Source of the DNA: Durusdinium trenchii
Taxonomy: Eukaryota > Sar > Dinophyceae > Suessiales > Symbiodiniaceae
DNA length: 64,000 nt
Reading direction: 5' to 3'
Assembly: GCA_963970005.1 (NCBI GenBank)
Contig: CAXAMN010026694.1
Coordinates: 1,524,455-1,588,454 of the forward strand
The translations under genes and the position numbers were made by a program. Every line of letters begins with the position of its first letter. The stretch's first letter is position 1. Shown piece after piece: positions 10,143 to 20,785 of this stretch. The notes beneath the pieces were generated by a model. The model saw nothing but the letters and a program-made list of their open reading frames with translations, ran no database searches and had not been told where the DNA came from.

Positions 10143-12166
10143 AGTCGAGGGATTGCAATCCACACCAAGTCTTTGGCGGTCCCATGGAGCTTCCAGCGGT
10201 ATCCTGTCAATCCTGGCGGACGCAAACGGGAGAAAGCGCTTAGGTTCACACATCCGATGCGCACCTCTGTGCTCCAGACATGCAAGCTACAAAGCAGCTC
10301 GTTCTGAATGTTTTTTGGCTCGTTCGGCCTGACTGGCCTGACCTCTTCGTGCTACAATTCGTGCTGGCCCCATGTCCAGTGTTCCTTTTGCCAATCTACC
10401 CGCAAAAGAATAATCAAACTAACTTTCAACTCGCCAAGTGACCAGTTGAAAGCAGCATGTGGATGCATGTCCCGTTCATTCCAACGCTATGTAAGTTGTC
10501 TGTCCAGCTGTACCTCCTGTAAATGGTCCAAAATGCTGCAATGATGCCGTCTCCTGCCTTCCTGATCCAAAAAAGGCGTGTTCTCATGCGGACAAACGTA
10601 CCGTTTGACCGTTTGTGGCATTTTCGTCACTGCAGATCACTTGGGCACAGTAAGGCATCACGGCTGCTGGGCAAGTCACCTGCCACTATGTTTCAATATG
10701 GCCAGAAAATGGAACACATGGAATGAATGTTCACTTTGCAGTTTTTCAGGCATGTGTGCCTGGCTGGAACCGCCTTCCTGATGACCACCAGGCCTTCGTG
10801 CACAAAGGCCCCAAAGATAGGCAAAATACAGCAACGAGTCTTATGCTGAGGAGAGCGCGAAGGCCAAGGCCTCAAGGGATGAAAGAAACATGCAAAGCAC
10901 GGCATTGCTCCAGTGATGCTGTGGCGCCCCAGCCATGGCCCCGAAGTGTATTTGCATCTCAAGGTACCCTGAAGTGCCAAGGCCTGCACATGATGTGCAA
11001 AGTTAATCTCAAGTATGTAATGCTAGAGGAGTATCAAAGGAGAGAACAATCCGCCTGTGTAGAGTGAGCCTTGGTCAGTTCGACTCTGATCAAGCTCCAC
11101 AGTGACTGTGCAAACAAACTTTAGGTCCTAAGACAAGTGACTCGCTCCAAGTGAGTCCATGCCACTAGCTTGCAGGCTGTGCAGGCTGCAAACTCGTCCG
11201 CCTGTCGCGCTGCTGTTGCGTTAAGTCTTTTCCAAACATGACTGATGACTCAGGACATGCACAGCTAACTCCAACCAGACTCACAGCCAACCAAAGTTCT
11301 GGTTCAACGCCTTCAGAGCTAGCGCTAGCAAACCAGAAGCATGTCACCGGGAAGCTCAGAGCCAACATGAGCACCAAGAAAACCTCAAATGCCGAATCTT
11401 GTGAGTCGCCAAATTGCCAACTGCCGGTTGTGGTTCATGCGATGACCGTGTTGCTAGCGGGAAATGGGATCCAAAAGCGGTAGATCCCATCATCCACTTG
11501 CTCCACTTGCCCCCAGAGAAGGGGTGCTCTTCCATCTTCAGAATCCAAGTCTGCGACTTTTATGGCTTCCAAACAGCCATCACTACCTGTGTGAGCATGT
11601 TGTTTGTTCCGATAGTTCCATCTCTTTGGTCTTTTTGAATGTTCCAACATGTTCTAATGATATCGCGTCTCATCTAGTCCTGTGTCGCAAGCAAGCACTC
11701 AATAATGTATAGTTTCCTCGTTTTAGTCCGGGGAAGGCCGTGAAGACTGGGGAGGCTAGTAGAAAGGGAAGTAGCAAGAAAGCTTCCAGTAGCTGGATGC
11801 AAAAAAAATGGGTTTTTCAAGGACACATCTCCCGCCAAGAGCGGCAGAAGTGTCCAGATCAAATCCGCCCACACCGCTTGTCGGTGCAGGGCGTGCTATT
11901 GGGGCTCTTGCCGTCGATCTCTGCACTTTAGCAAAAACATCCTATGCATATAGCTCTGCTAGGTTTTTGTTTTTTCGCGCGTGCGTGGCAGGGGATGATT
12001 TTTCATTACGCCGTGCTTGCAGAGCCACTGGTGAGAGCGCTTTGGAGGAGTTTTTGTGCTTTGGGGTGGTTGCTGCGTTAGTTCTTGCTCGGCTGCAGGG
12101 CCACTGGGGACAGCGTTTTGGAGGTGTATTTTTGGATGGCTTTTGGCAATGCCGAAGTTGTATCAC

Positions 12167-12250
12167 CATTATGGGCCCCAAGGTGGATGAAGTTGGCCCC
12201 AAGATGGCTCCAACGCAGCCGTAAGACAGCCAACCTGGCGCCTAGATGGC
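12167..12250. repeat. Direct repeat copy 1 (ATGGGCCCCAAGG... unit)
   Basis: The stretch from CATTATGGGCCCCAAGG through AGACAGCCAACCTGGCGCCT recurs at 12392-12464. Copy 1 has an extra 16-18 bp (CCCAAGATGGC region) in the middle. No coding role is seen. Confidence 0.75.
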
Positions 12251-12391
12251 TGCACTTGTCCCCCACTTGGAGCCAAAATAGTTCGCAGAAGCTCACTTAA
12301 AATCCTGGTCCTGCTGGGGGAGGGCCGAACAGAATCTGACAGATAGCTTCAATGCCGACGCTGTCTCACCCAAGCTGATCCCAAATAGCGT

Positions 12392-12464
12392 CATTATGGG
12401 CCCCAAGGCAGACGAAGTTGGGTCCAACGCAGCGTAAGACAGCCAACCTGGCGCCTAGATGGCA
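12392..12464. repeat. Direct repeat copy 2
   Basis: This is the second copy of the 12167-12250 unit, sharing TAAGACAGCCAACCTGGCGC and its flanks with small indels. Confidence 0.75.
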
Positions 12465-15400
12465 GACATGGTCCCATGGGAAACACTTTTACTCCCTCTT
12501 TCTTTTCGCATCTGACCCTCCTTCACTTCTGACTTAGGAATCACAAACCTCCTTTATTACAGCATCACCCCGTGAAGCTCCATTTCACTAACTTCGGATG
12601 TTTGTGCGCGGTGTGGGCGGCTGTCGACGCGAAGCGTCTTGAATTAAGACATAAAGTTGTCTTGAGAATTGAGCCATAGAGCTCTTAAGCTGTGTAAGTA
12701 TAGTCAGTCGAAATGACACGCATCGAGATTCACACCTCTATACCGCCACAAGCATCCAAGCACGAAGAGGGCCGGCAGAAGGCCAGTGACACCTCTGTCC
12801 AAATGGAAAGGACATGTTCAAAAAGGTCTGGCAAGACCACATCAACTTTACTGGTTGACACATGTTATCCAGCTTTGACAGCTTAGCTCTTGGCGAGCTC
12901 TAGACTCTAGACACATCCGAGAAAAAAGAATTAGAGTTCAACGGTCTTCACCTCTTAAAGTTCAAGGACTGTTTGGACCCAAAGCACATTCCACCCCTGC
13001 CTGCAATCCATGACTCATTCGTGAAGGGTTCTGTAGCAGTTCCGCAGTATGTCATTTCCAGAGCATGAACATGTCTGTCGCTTCATTTGTCACATGAACG
13101 GATTTGTTCTCCACACAAATGCTACAACAATCCCTTGCAAGCATAGTTCGGAGTGCACAAAGCAAAGCAACTCAACTCTTTTTTGGCAATCCCTCCTGGT
13201 CTTGCTGGAGCAGGAACAGGCACCTGGCGCACGAGTCGTTCTTTCTTGCAAGGACCGAAGCCCGAAGAAGCGGCTGCGAAATAACTCTACACTAACTACA
13301 GCATAAGTTTCTCAATCCTTTATATAATTATATTATAAGTATCACTACAGTGCAAGTTTTGCTTGCATTGCAGTCTTTGCCATGACCCACCTCTAGAACA
13401 GGGGCCATCAATCCAGCACGGAAGCAGCCAAAACTTGGTAGTCTGTGCAGATAAGTTGACCAAGTGACCATGTCGAGCGGCTTGCTTCTTGTCTTCAAGA
13501 TTTGAAATACCAGTGTATATATATATAATGTGCAGTGTGCTGTCACTTTCGATTCTCACCTATCATGAGTGCAACTCGAGTGAATTGTGCTCTAAAGTAG
13601 CAGCTTGTGGAGTTCGACCCATTTTATGAGAGCCTGTATTCTCGAGCGTCGATTGTACAGTTCCTTTCTTCAATTTCTGCCGTAAACCTGTGAAGGTTCC
13701 AGCCCTGGATTCGGGCGCACCGGTCTCAATCAAGTGTTCATCTCACGTCCTTTCTTGGCTTGTCCTTGGTGTCTTTGTCATGAGCTGCCCAGAGCCATCA
13801 GCCCAAGTAGCTGGGTTCAGTGACCCAACCGGCAATGGCACACGAACAGCACATGGGTCCTACCTGTACAACTAGTTGAGATGCAGTCCACCCTCAAAAT
13901 ATTGATAGCTTGACAGAATTGGTTGTATCGGATATGATTGTCATGCAAGGGCTGTTGGACCACATCCATCGTTGTTCCAAGAAGGCATGCACCACTAATT
14001 ATCATGGTCAAAGCGGTTGTTTTCTTGTTTGTTGATGCTATGGCTGTTTCATGTCTTGTTTCACATCCATGCAGTCAGGATATGGGGCAATGGGAAATCC
14101 ATTCAGTGCCTTTCCGTTCGTGGGGATGAAGCATTGGCCTTTTTGTAGAAGGAACACAATGTGAAACGGCCTTGTGTTTAGATTTCAGCTGGTTATATGC
14201 TGCAAGTCTTGATATGTTTATCTTGATAAGTGGTGCTAAACTCCTGAATGAAGTGCGTATGTGGGATGGGTGAAACATGCCCTCCCGGTCACTTGCTCTG
14301 TTGAAGGCGCGTCCAAGTGACCTGCAAGGACAAAGGCAGCAAGTATACGCAAACTGTTTGTGGCTCTTGAGATTCCATACCCATATCAATCTTTACCTAT
14401 GTTTGACACTAAGCCAAACGCAGTCCTTTTCTTTTTCATCTTCAGGGTGACCCTGCGAAGGAATCTGCCAGTCTTCCTTTCATTGGTATGTTAAATATGT
14501 TGTTTCTAGGAGTTCAACTGCTTGTCAGCAAGTATGCTTGTCAGGTTGATGCCAATAGCAAGCAGTGGCCTTTTCCCAGCGCTCACACGGTGTTTTGACT
14601 CATCAGGCACCTGGCAGGTAAGAGTTGCATAAAAGAAAATTGCTGAGCATGCGTATGCAAAAAATACTGACAACTCTATTTAGTACTTTGTTTTTTGAGT
14701 TTATCATATTTTGGTGTGATCTTTGTATGCCTGAGTCCGGCACAATTTCACCCTCCAATTGGCGAAGGCTCAGTGCATACTCCTTGCATGAGACTTTGTT
14801 GACTTTCAAACCCAACACTCAAGAACGGCCAAGACTTGCACCCTTCCAAAAACGAGACCAACAAGAGGTCCTTTGAGTCTTTGCTTATGCGCAGCTCGGC
14901 TGATCTAGCCTCAAATTGGACCTCAATTGAGGAATCAAAACATTGACACATGGTTGACATCATTGCAGCAACCTTCACATCGCCGTCTTTGGCCGCTTCA
15001 ATGGCCTCTCAGGGGATCGTTTTGTTTACTTTATATTCTATTATTCCTTCGTCTTCAGACCCCTAAACCCTTTTATCTGTTTTCCTTGTTCTTCGTGTTT
15101 TCTTTTTTCTTTTCAACACTCTGCTGTGTGTTCTCGTGACACGCCTCTGGTTCTCCCTCGGCTGACACGTAGATGCAAACGAAGTCACCCTGATGACCAC
15201 TCGAACGACGCTTCCGGTGACTTCAGGTGACTTCAGGGCCTCGTCAGCCCAGGAGTAGTGGGTCAACGCTTTTGCAGCTTTTTCTGCCTTGAGAACACGG
15301 TCAGCATCTTTGCAACTTTGGAAGGCAAAGAGCAAAACAAGTCCCAGACCTTCAAAGCATCACCTGTGAGCAGCGGTCGGCAGGCTTCGTAGGGCTGCTT

Positions 15401-15580
15401 CAAAAGCACGCGCTTCAAGAAACACATCATGTTTGCAGGCAAAGTTGATCTAGATCTCCAAACACGAAAGGGATGTTTCCACAGAACCTTTTGGTATCAT
15501 CTGAAACTGGAATCACTTTGTGAATTATCGGCCGGCAAAAAGTGGAGGAGGCCTTTACTCTCTTTAAGGAAGAACGGCAA

Positions 15581-15740
15581 GAGAGAGAGAGAGGGAGAGA
15601 GAGCGACAGAGAGACAGAGAGACAGAGAGACAGAGAGACAAAGAGACAGAGGGACAGACGGACAGAGGGACAGACGGACAGACGGACAGACGGACAGACA
15701 GCCAGCCAGCCTGCCTGCCTGCCTGACTGACTGACTGACT

Positions 15741-15771
<31 letters not shown>

Positions 15772-15791
15772 TGACTGACTGACTGACTGAC
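15581..15791. repeat. Compound microsatellite drifting from GAGA to GACA, GACGGACA, CTGA and CAGA
   Basis: About 210 bp of tetranucleotide-type repeat in ordered blocks: GAGA, GACAGA, GACGGACAGA, CCTGCCTG, CTGACTGA, CAGACAGA, CTGACTGA. Open frames on both strands here are repeat artefacts. Confidence 0.9.
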
Positions 15792-17050
15792 TCAGTGAGA
15801 GAGTCCATAACGAGAGTGTGACCCATCAGATGTCCCCTCAGTTTGTACGTGTGATGTATGCCCGGACTCAGACTTCACTGGAGGGAGAGTGAAGTCATAA
15901 GCAGGAAGAGAGGCAGTTGAAAGGCTGGTCATTGACCAAAGGAAACTGGAACCAATTCGGCTGAAAGTAGAAATCAACACAACTGATCACGAATTCAATT
16001 ACTAATTACACAAAACATCAACAAATCAAGATAAACACGCACTCAGAACATCAAAATGCTGAAAATTGTTCCGCTGCGGAAAAGTGAAAGTGAATAATGG
16101 TATTTTGCACGCGGGCTGCCATTGACCACTATGAATTGGTATCAGTTGAGTTCAAACATTGTCGACACGACCAAACACAAAACAAAACAAATCATCAAAT
16201 CAAGATCAAAACCAAGCCAAGTGCTGCAAAAAGTCCCATTGTTCCATGGCCGCAATGTGAATGTGAAAGTGGCGTTGCGCAAGCAGGAAGGGGAAAAAGG
16301 ACACTAGTGCAAAGGAGAAAGAACAAAAACAGGAAATCCGTTACAAACAAACATGCAACAGCAATCAAGGAGAGGGGGAGAGGGGGGAGCAACAACACCC
16401 AAATGCGACAGTACAAATGTTAGGAACTCACGTGCAAGTTGTAAAGAACAGGGCTGAAAAGACTCACAACGATCATGTTGCCAGTTCATGGTGTCATTTG
16501 CCAAACCTGAGGTGGTTGGAAGTGAAACCAACTCCAAGCAGCGAAACTGCATCAAAACACATCAAACTCAGCCTGGCTGCAGCAACTTGAAGTGCCAAAT
16601 TCGAAGGCAAGAAGGAACCCACGAACCCGAATGCACACACGCACTCCAAAACAAACGGCCAAACATTGTTTGACACTCTTGTGGGATACTCTTGAGTTGG
16701 AAAACAAAACGTGAAAAAAACTGAGACTTTAACTGCGCTTCGCTGTTCCATGAGCCCGCTTCGTCCTTCTGCGGTCATCGTCTCGGTCGCTCCGTGAATG
16801 AATAATGCAGACGTGAAACAAACAGTCACCATGTGTTGTCTTGTTTGACCTATTTCCTTCGGCTCGACCGACGGCTGCTCGAAAGTCCAAAAAAGTCCTC
16901 CGTGCCTAGCGGACTCATATCATTCCTTCGATGAAGGTGTCTTGAGACACGGCACCGGAACTCGTGCCCAATCATGTCTGCTAAAGGCGTTTAGCCACAT
17001 GCGATGCTGCCCGTCAGGCTAAAAGCTGTTGCCAATTAGGCTGAGAATCT

Positions 17051-17144
17051 GAAAGGAAGAGAGGCAAAAAGGAGACAGAGAAAGAGAGAAAGAGACAGAG
17101 ACAAAGGCAAAGAGAGCACAAGAGAGAGAGAGAGAGAGAGAGAG
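17051..17144. repeat. GA-rich purine tract
   Basis: An almost pure purine strand built of GAGA/AAAGAG/GACAGAG units ends in (AG)n at 17121-17144. Confidence 0.85.
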
Positions 17145-17825
17145 TTGATAACGAACAATCACACGGGACGGGAAGTGCTTCAGCCTGTGTGGCCACCGTT
17201 TCTCAAAAGGGACCTTATATTAATGATCCTTGCTGATGAATAGCGATGCACGAGCCAACCGCCACATGTCGACTTCCAGTTGGCCTTCGGTGTTCGATTC
17301 CAACTTGATGGGATCTCCACCATAAACATATCGAAGCTCAGGGGGAAGCTCCTCCAAGCTGAGGCAAACTCATACAGGTAGCCCTGTTCCTCCTGCTCCT
17401 CTTGTTCTCACCTTTCTTGTTGTGAAAAGGAAGTTCAGAGTTTGCAAAGCAAGTTCTCCCGCGCCTTTTCATTGGCATGAGCATAGTAGTAGCCTGGGCA
17501 TTGCCATTCACGCAAACAGTTTCAATTTTTCAAGACAACGGCTAGTCTGACAAAGTGCAGTTGAGCTTCTATTGCCCCCGTTATTGCGGATGGATTCTCT
17601 CAGGAAGGAGTTTTCAGGGCGAACCTGCTGGGAAGTAAAGTTGGCACGTTCAGAATATCATGTCCGAACAGCAAGAAAACTCAAGAAACGTGATTCTCTC
17701 CTCCATTGCATCCACCTTCACAGTCACACAAGCTCCATCCTGGTGATTGACATCAGATTCCGCGTTCGGTGACGCATCAAATTCCCAAATACAGCAAGTG
17801 TCGATTTCTCGTGAAATGTATCAGG

Positions 17826-18660
17826 CTAGACGAAGGAGAAGTCCTCAACTCCTTGCTCTGCAAGGCCCTGCTTCTCTTCCAAGACCTTCTTCACCGAGTT
17901 TCGAGACCTTGCAAATCCACAAACGCAGGCTGCGCTACGGGGTTCCAACAATTCAAAGGGGATTTGAAGCGCACACGTCTTCTGAACTTCAAAAATTGTC
18001 CTTCCTATCAGGACGCTATTAGTTGGAGGCCGCAAGTAGGTCGGATGCCATCGCTACTTGTAACAAGAAGCTACTAGCAACAAAATGTCATGTCCTTTCC
18101 AATACAAACTGTTCTCGGGTCCCGAACCCATTCTGGTAGCTCAGAGCCAACGGCGTCTCTGCCGTCAGACCCAGGGGTTCCCTGAGCTGCTCCTTCAACT
18201 CCTGGCAGGCCCAGAAACTGCAAGGCCACAAAACCAAGGCCGCACGTGAAGGTAATTGGGAGCATACATTCGTCCGTCGCTTCTTGCAAGTCATACATCA
18301 ACAAGCAAATTGGGAAATGATATAAGTATATTTGAGCAAGTTCAATTGGTCACTTCCACCATGCTGAAACCTCAAGGTGCACCCGTGTCTGCTCCATGGA
18401 TCTTGTACCCTACATGTATACATGCGACCGAATCCTGAGCGACTTGATGTAGCGACCGCTGTTGGCTCCAATTGAAACATGAGGCTGGTGCAGGCCAATT
18501 TCCTCGCTTGTGATGTTGAAATCTTGGTCCTGGTCTTTGTCATTGTCTGGAGCCAATCTCTTGCCCAGTAGCAGTGTTAAAAAGCCGTCAGCCAACTCTT
18601 CCTCGCTTCCCTCGATGCTGGGAGCACCTCCAGCCTCGTCCTCACCCCACATCCCCAAAC
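17826..18660 (-). CDS. Possible multi-exon gene of unknown function
   Basis: Three separate minus-strand frames have protein-like composition and AG|G borders. About 18440-18655 gives an acidic stretch (GAPSIEGSEEELADGFLTLL then DNDKDQDQDFNITSEEIGL). About 18098-18211 starts after CTGCCAG and gives ELKEQLREPLGLTAETPLAL with an AG|G end. About 17826-17910 ends SVKKVLEEKQGLAEQGVEDF then SFV and a stop. Phases between them could not all be reconciled and no family is recognised. The case rests on composition and border pattern only. Confidence 0.3.
18047..18085. repeat. TACTAGTA-family short repeat
   Basis: ATCGCTACTTGTAACAAGAA is followed by GCTACTAGCAACAAAA, the same units as at 10053. Confidence 0.6.
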
Positions 18661-18678
18661 AAATATTTTATACAACCA

Positions 18679-18704
18679 TATATATATATATACAATGTAT
18701 ACAA

Positions 18705-18736
<32 letters not shown>

Positions 18737-18737
18737 G
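18679..18737. repeat. TA and CA dinucleotide microsatellites
   Basis: The tract is (TA)n, a short spacer, (AC)n and (AT)n in direct succession. Confidence 0.9.
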
Positions 18738-20785
18738 TAATCTACATACAACGGCAAACACAATCATATCGTTCGTCAAGTCCTGCGAACCACGAACTCT
18801 CTGGCCTCGCCAGTCAGCCCTGCAGGAAACGACCGTTTCTGCTGCCCATTTTTGCATAAGAATGTCCTTGGAATTGTAGTAGCTCGGCATATGTTGGTCC
18901 AACTGAAAGCCGTACGTGCAATCGTTCGAACTCAAAATGATTTCTGTTCAAACGATTGTGAACAAGGCCACACGATGTCCTGCATTGAGCGGCTCAATTT
19001 GAGCCTAAGGATTGACTTGGGAACGTTTGCTGGGGTGCCAGGCAAGGACAACTCACCAGGTTTCTCCTGATGACAGCATAGTCTAGTGGCAAGACTTTCA
19101 GACATGCGTGTGTTGAACATAGTGATCTCACAACAAAATCATGGAAGCGGCAGAAACTCAAGAGTCGTCAAACCACAAAAGTCCTCTGCAGTCGCCATGC
19201 TGGGCACGGGGGGCCAAAAGTGGGCGCCAAGGATCAAGCTTGAGACTATCAACGCCACAGTGGCATGTTATATGAGTGCTATCAATACATGGAAAAGGAC
19301 ACTGAAAGGACAACTTGAGGCCAGCAGGGTGAACCAAAGCTATTAGCAAGGACCCTATGCTCGGTGGAGGCCATCGCAAGTAGGTTGGAGGCCATCGCTA
19401 CTAGGAACAAGAAGCTACTAGTTGCTTCTTGTTACTACAGGTCCTGGTGAAACGATTCCCAAGGAAGCTTCTAGTTACTCGTAGAAAGAAAAAAAGAGGC
19501 GAGACCTCGAAACACATGATTTGAGGCAAGTGAGGAGGTTTTACCACTGGACGTGGTGGAAGTTCGCCAATGAAGTGGCAGGTTCTTACTGCATTTGGCT
19601 GGTGGTGAGGTGCTATATTAGCTAGGGTCTAGAGGGTCTAGGGATGGTAGTGCTGAGTGCATTTGCATTGCAGGTGAAGTAGTGCATCTTCATTGCACCG
19701 CTGGCAAATGAACCGCTTTGCCTGAGGTGAAATGTCGGTTGTTCTTTTTCTGGCGAAATGGTATTTGTGCTCCCGGCTACTGTCGGCGAATGCGGACGTG
19801 CCGCCATCGTCGGTGTTTGCCGGACTGTCCATGTTTGTGTGTGTGTATGCGTCTGTGTGAGTATGGCCCCAGCAATGCCAACAAGGTTCTGACAAAGTGA
19901 CTGACAAAGTAGGACCCACAGGTAGAGGCGATCACTATTCGCAAGGGAAGAATAGGTCAGCTCATGACAGCGATGAAGCAGTACACTGGACAAGAACAAC
20001 TCCGAAGGCTCAAAGGAGGACGGCTGGGTCCCTTTTCCATCGGACGCCGTGCAACGGACGCCGTCACCTCGGAGATCTAAAACTGTTCGTCGTGGGCCGA
20101 AGTGACAAGGAAGATGTTTCAATGCTTCCTCTACTGTCGGCTCTGCCTGGTATGGTGCTTAAGGAGGGGAATTAATGAATATGAATGAATACTTTATAGT
20201 AGTACTAGACAAAAAAAGGGCTTCTATTGGTGATTAACTGTCATTAGCCCTTACAAGCATTAGACTCGTTGTCAAGTTGTCTTATCTCTGGGCTCCCGCA
20301 CCGGTGCCACGGCAGCCCCTCCGCTGCTTTCGGCAGAGTTGGCGGCTGAGCTCTCCCACTTGCTTATGGAGCCTGGAGACACAACGAAGTTGAGAGTTGG
20401 AAGGGGCGGCCAAAGGCCAGAATCTATTGTAAGTGCGGAGTGCGTCTATGCAATTGCATTTCTCCCCCGGGCTGTCTTATGCTTGCGTGTATCCTTGATC
20501 CATGACTTCCAACTCAAGCTGTATCTGCAGGCACCTTTGCAACATAAGCATGTAGATATTGCAATCCTGGAGCGGCAAAGCATTCTCTGCAGTTGAGGCA
20601 AAAAATGGCTTCAAGACACTCGCTCAAAAAGCCCGCTCTGCTTCACAGCAATGAAATCGCAGTCATTGGTCGCGAAAAAAGCTTCTTTTCAATGCCTTGC
20701 GGAATTTGGCAGGTTGTTGTCGCAACCTAGTTTTCTACACTTGAATTAGGCCGACCACTACAGCGCGCTGGCACTATTTGTGGCC
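18738..20785. other. Non-coding stretch between the weak gene and the F-box fusion gene
   Basis: No supported gene. It holds one TACTAGTA cluster (19380-19478), a short (TG)n/(CA)n tract near 19840 and an AT-rich patch at 20170-20220 downstream of the next gene. Confidence 0.4.
19380..19478. repeat. TACTAGTA-family repeat with inverted arrangement
   Basis: ATCGCTACTAGGAACAAGAA and GCTACTAG are followed directly by TTGCTTCTTGTTACTACAGG, which is nearly the reverse complement of the first part, giving a small potential hairpin. Confidence 0.6.

Larger units (their letters stand above)
6029..17825. other. Long intergenic or intronic tract without a supported gene
   Basis: Nothing here is convincing as coding. 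The longest frames are under 140 codons, lack motifs and overlap on both strands. The tract holds simple repeats, short tandem duplications and TACTAGTA clusters, listed separately. Dinoflagellate exons can be short, so small exons may be missed. Confidence 0.4.

Noticed and set aside
15429-15826. Arg/Glu- and Ser/Leu-rich frames over the GACA microsatellite
   Set aside because: They arise from repeat periodicity and show no coding signal outside it.
17270-17310. GTTCGATTCC box suggesting a tRNA T-arm
   Set aside because: No acceptor stem, D-arm or anticodon arm could be paired around it.
19622-20122. 166-codon minus-strand frame
   Set aside because: It contains a His/Thr run from a CA repeat and no recognisable motif, and overlapping frames are equally long.
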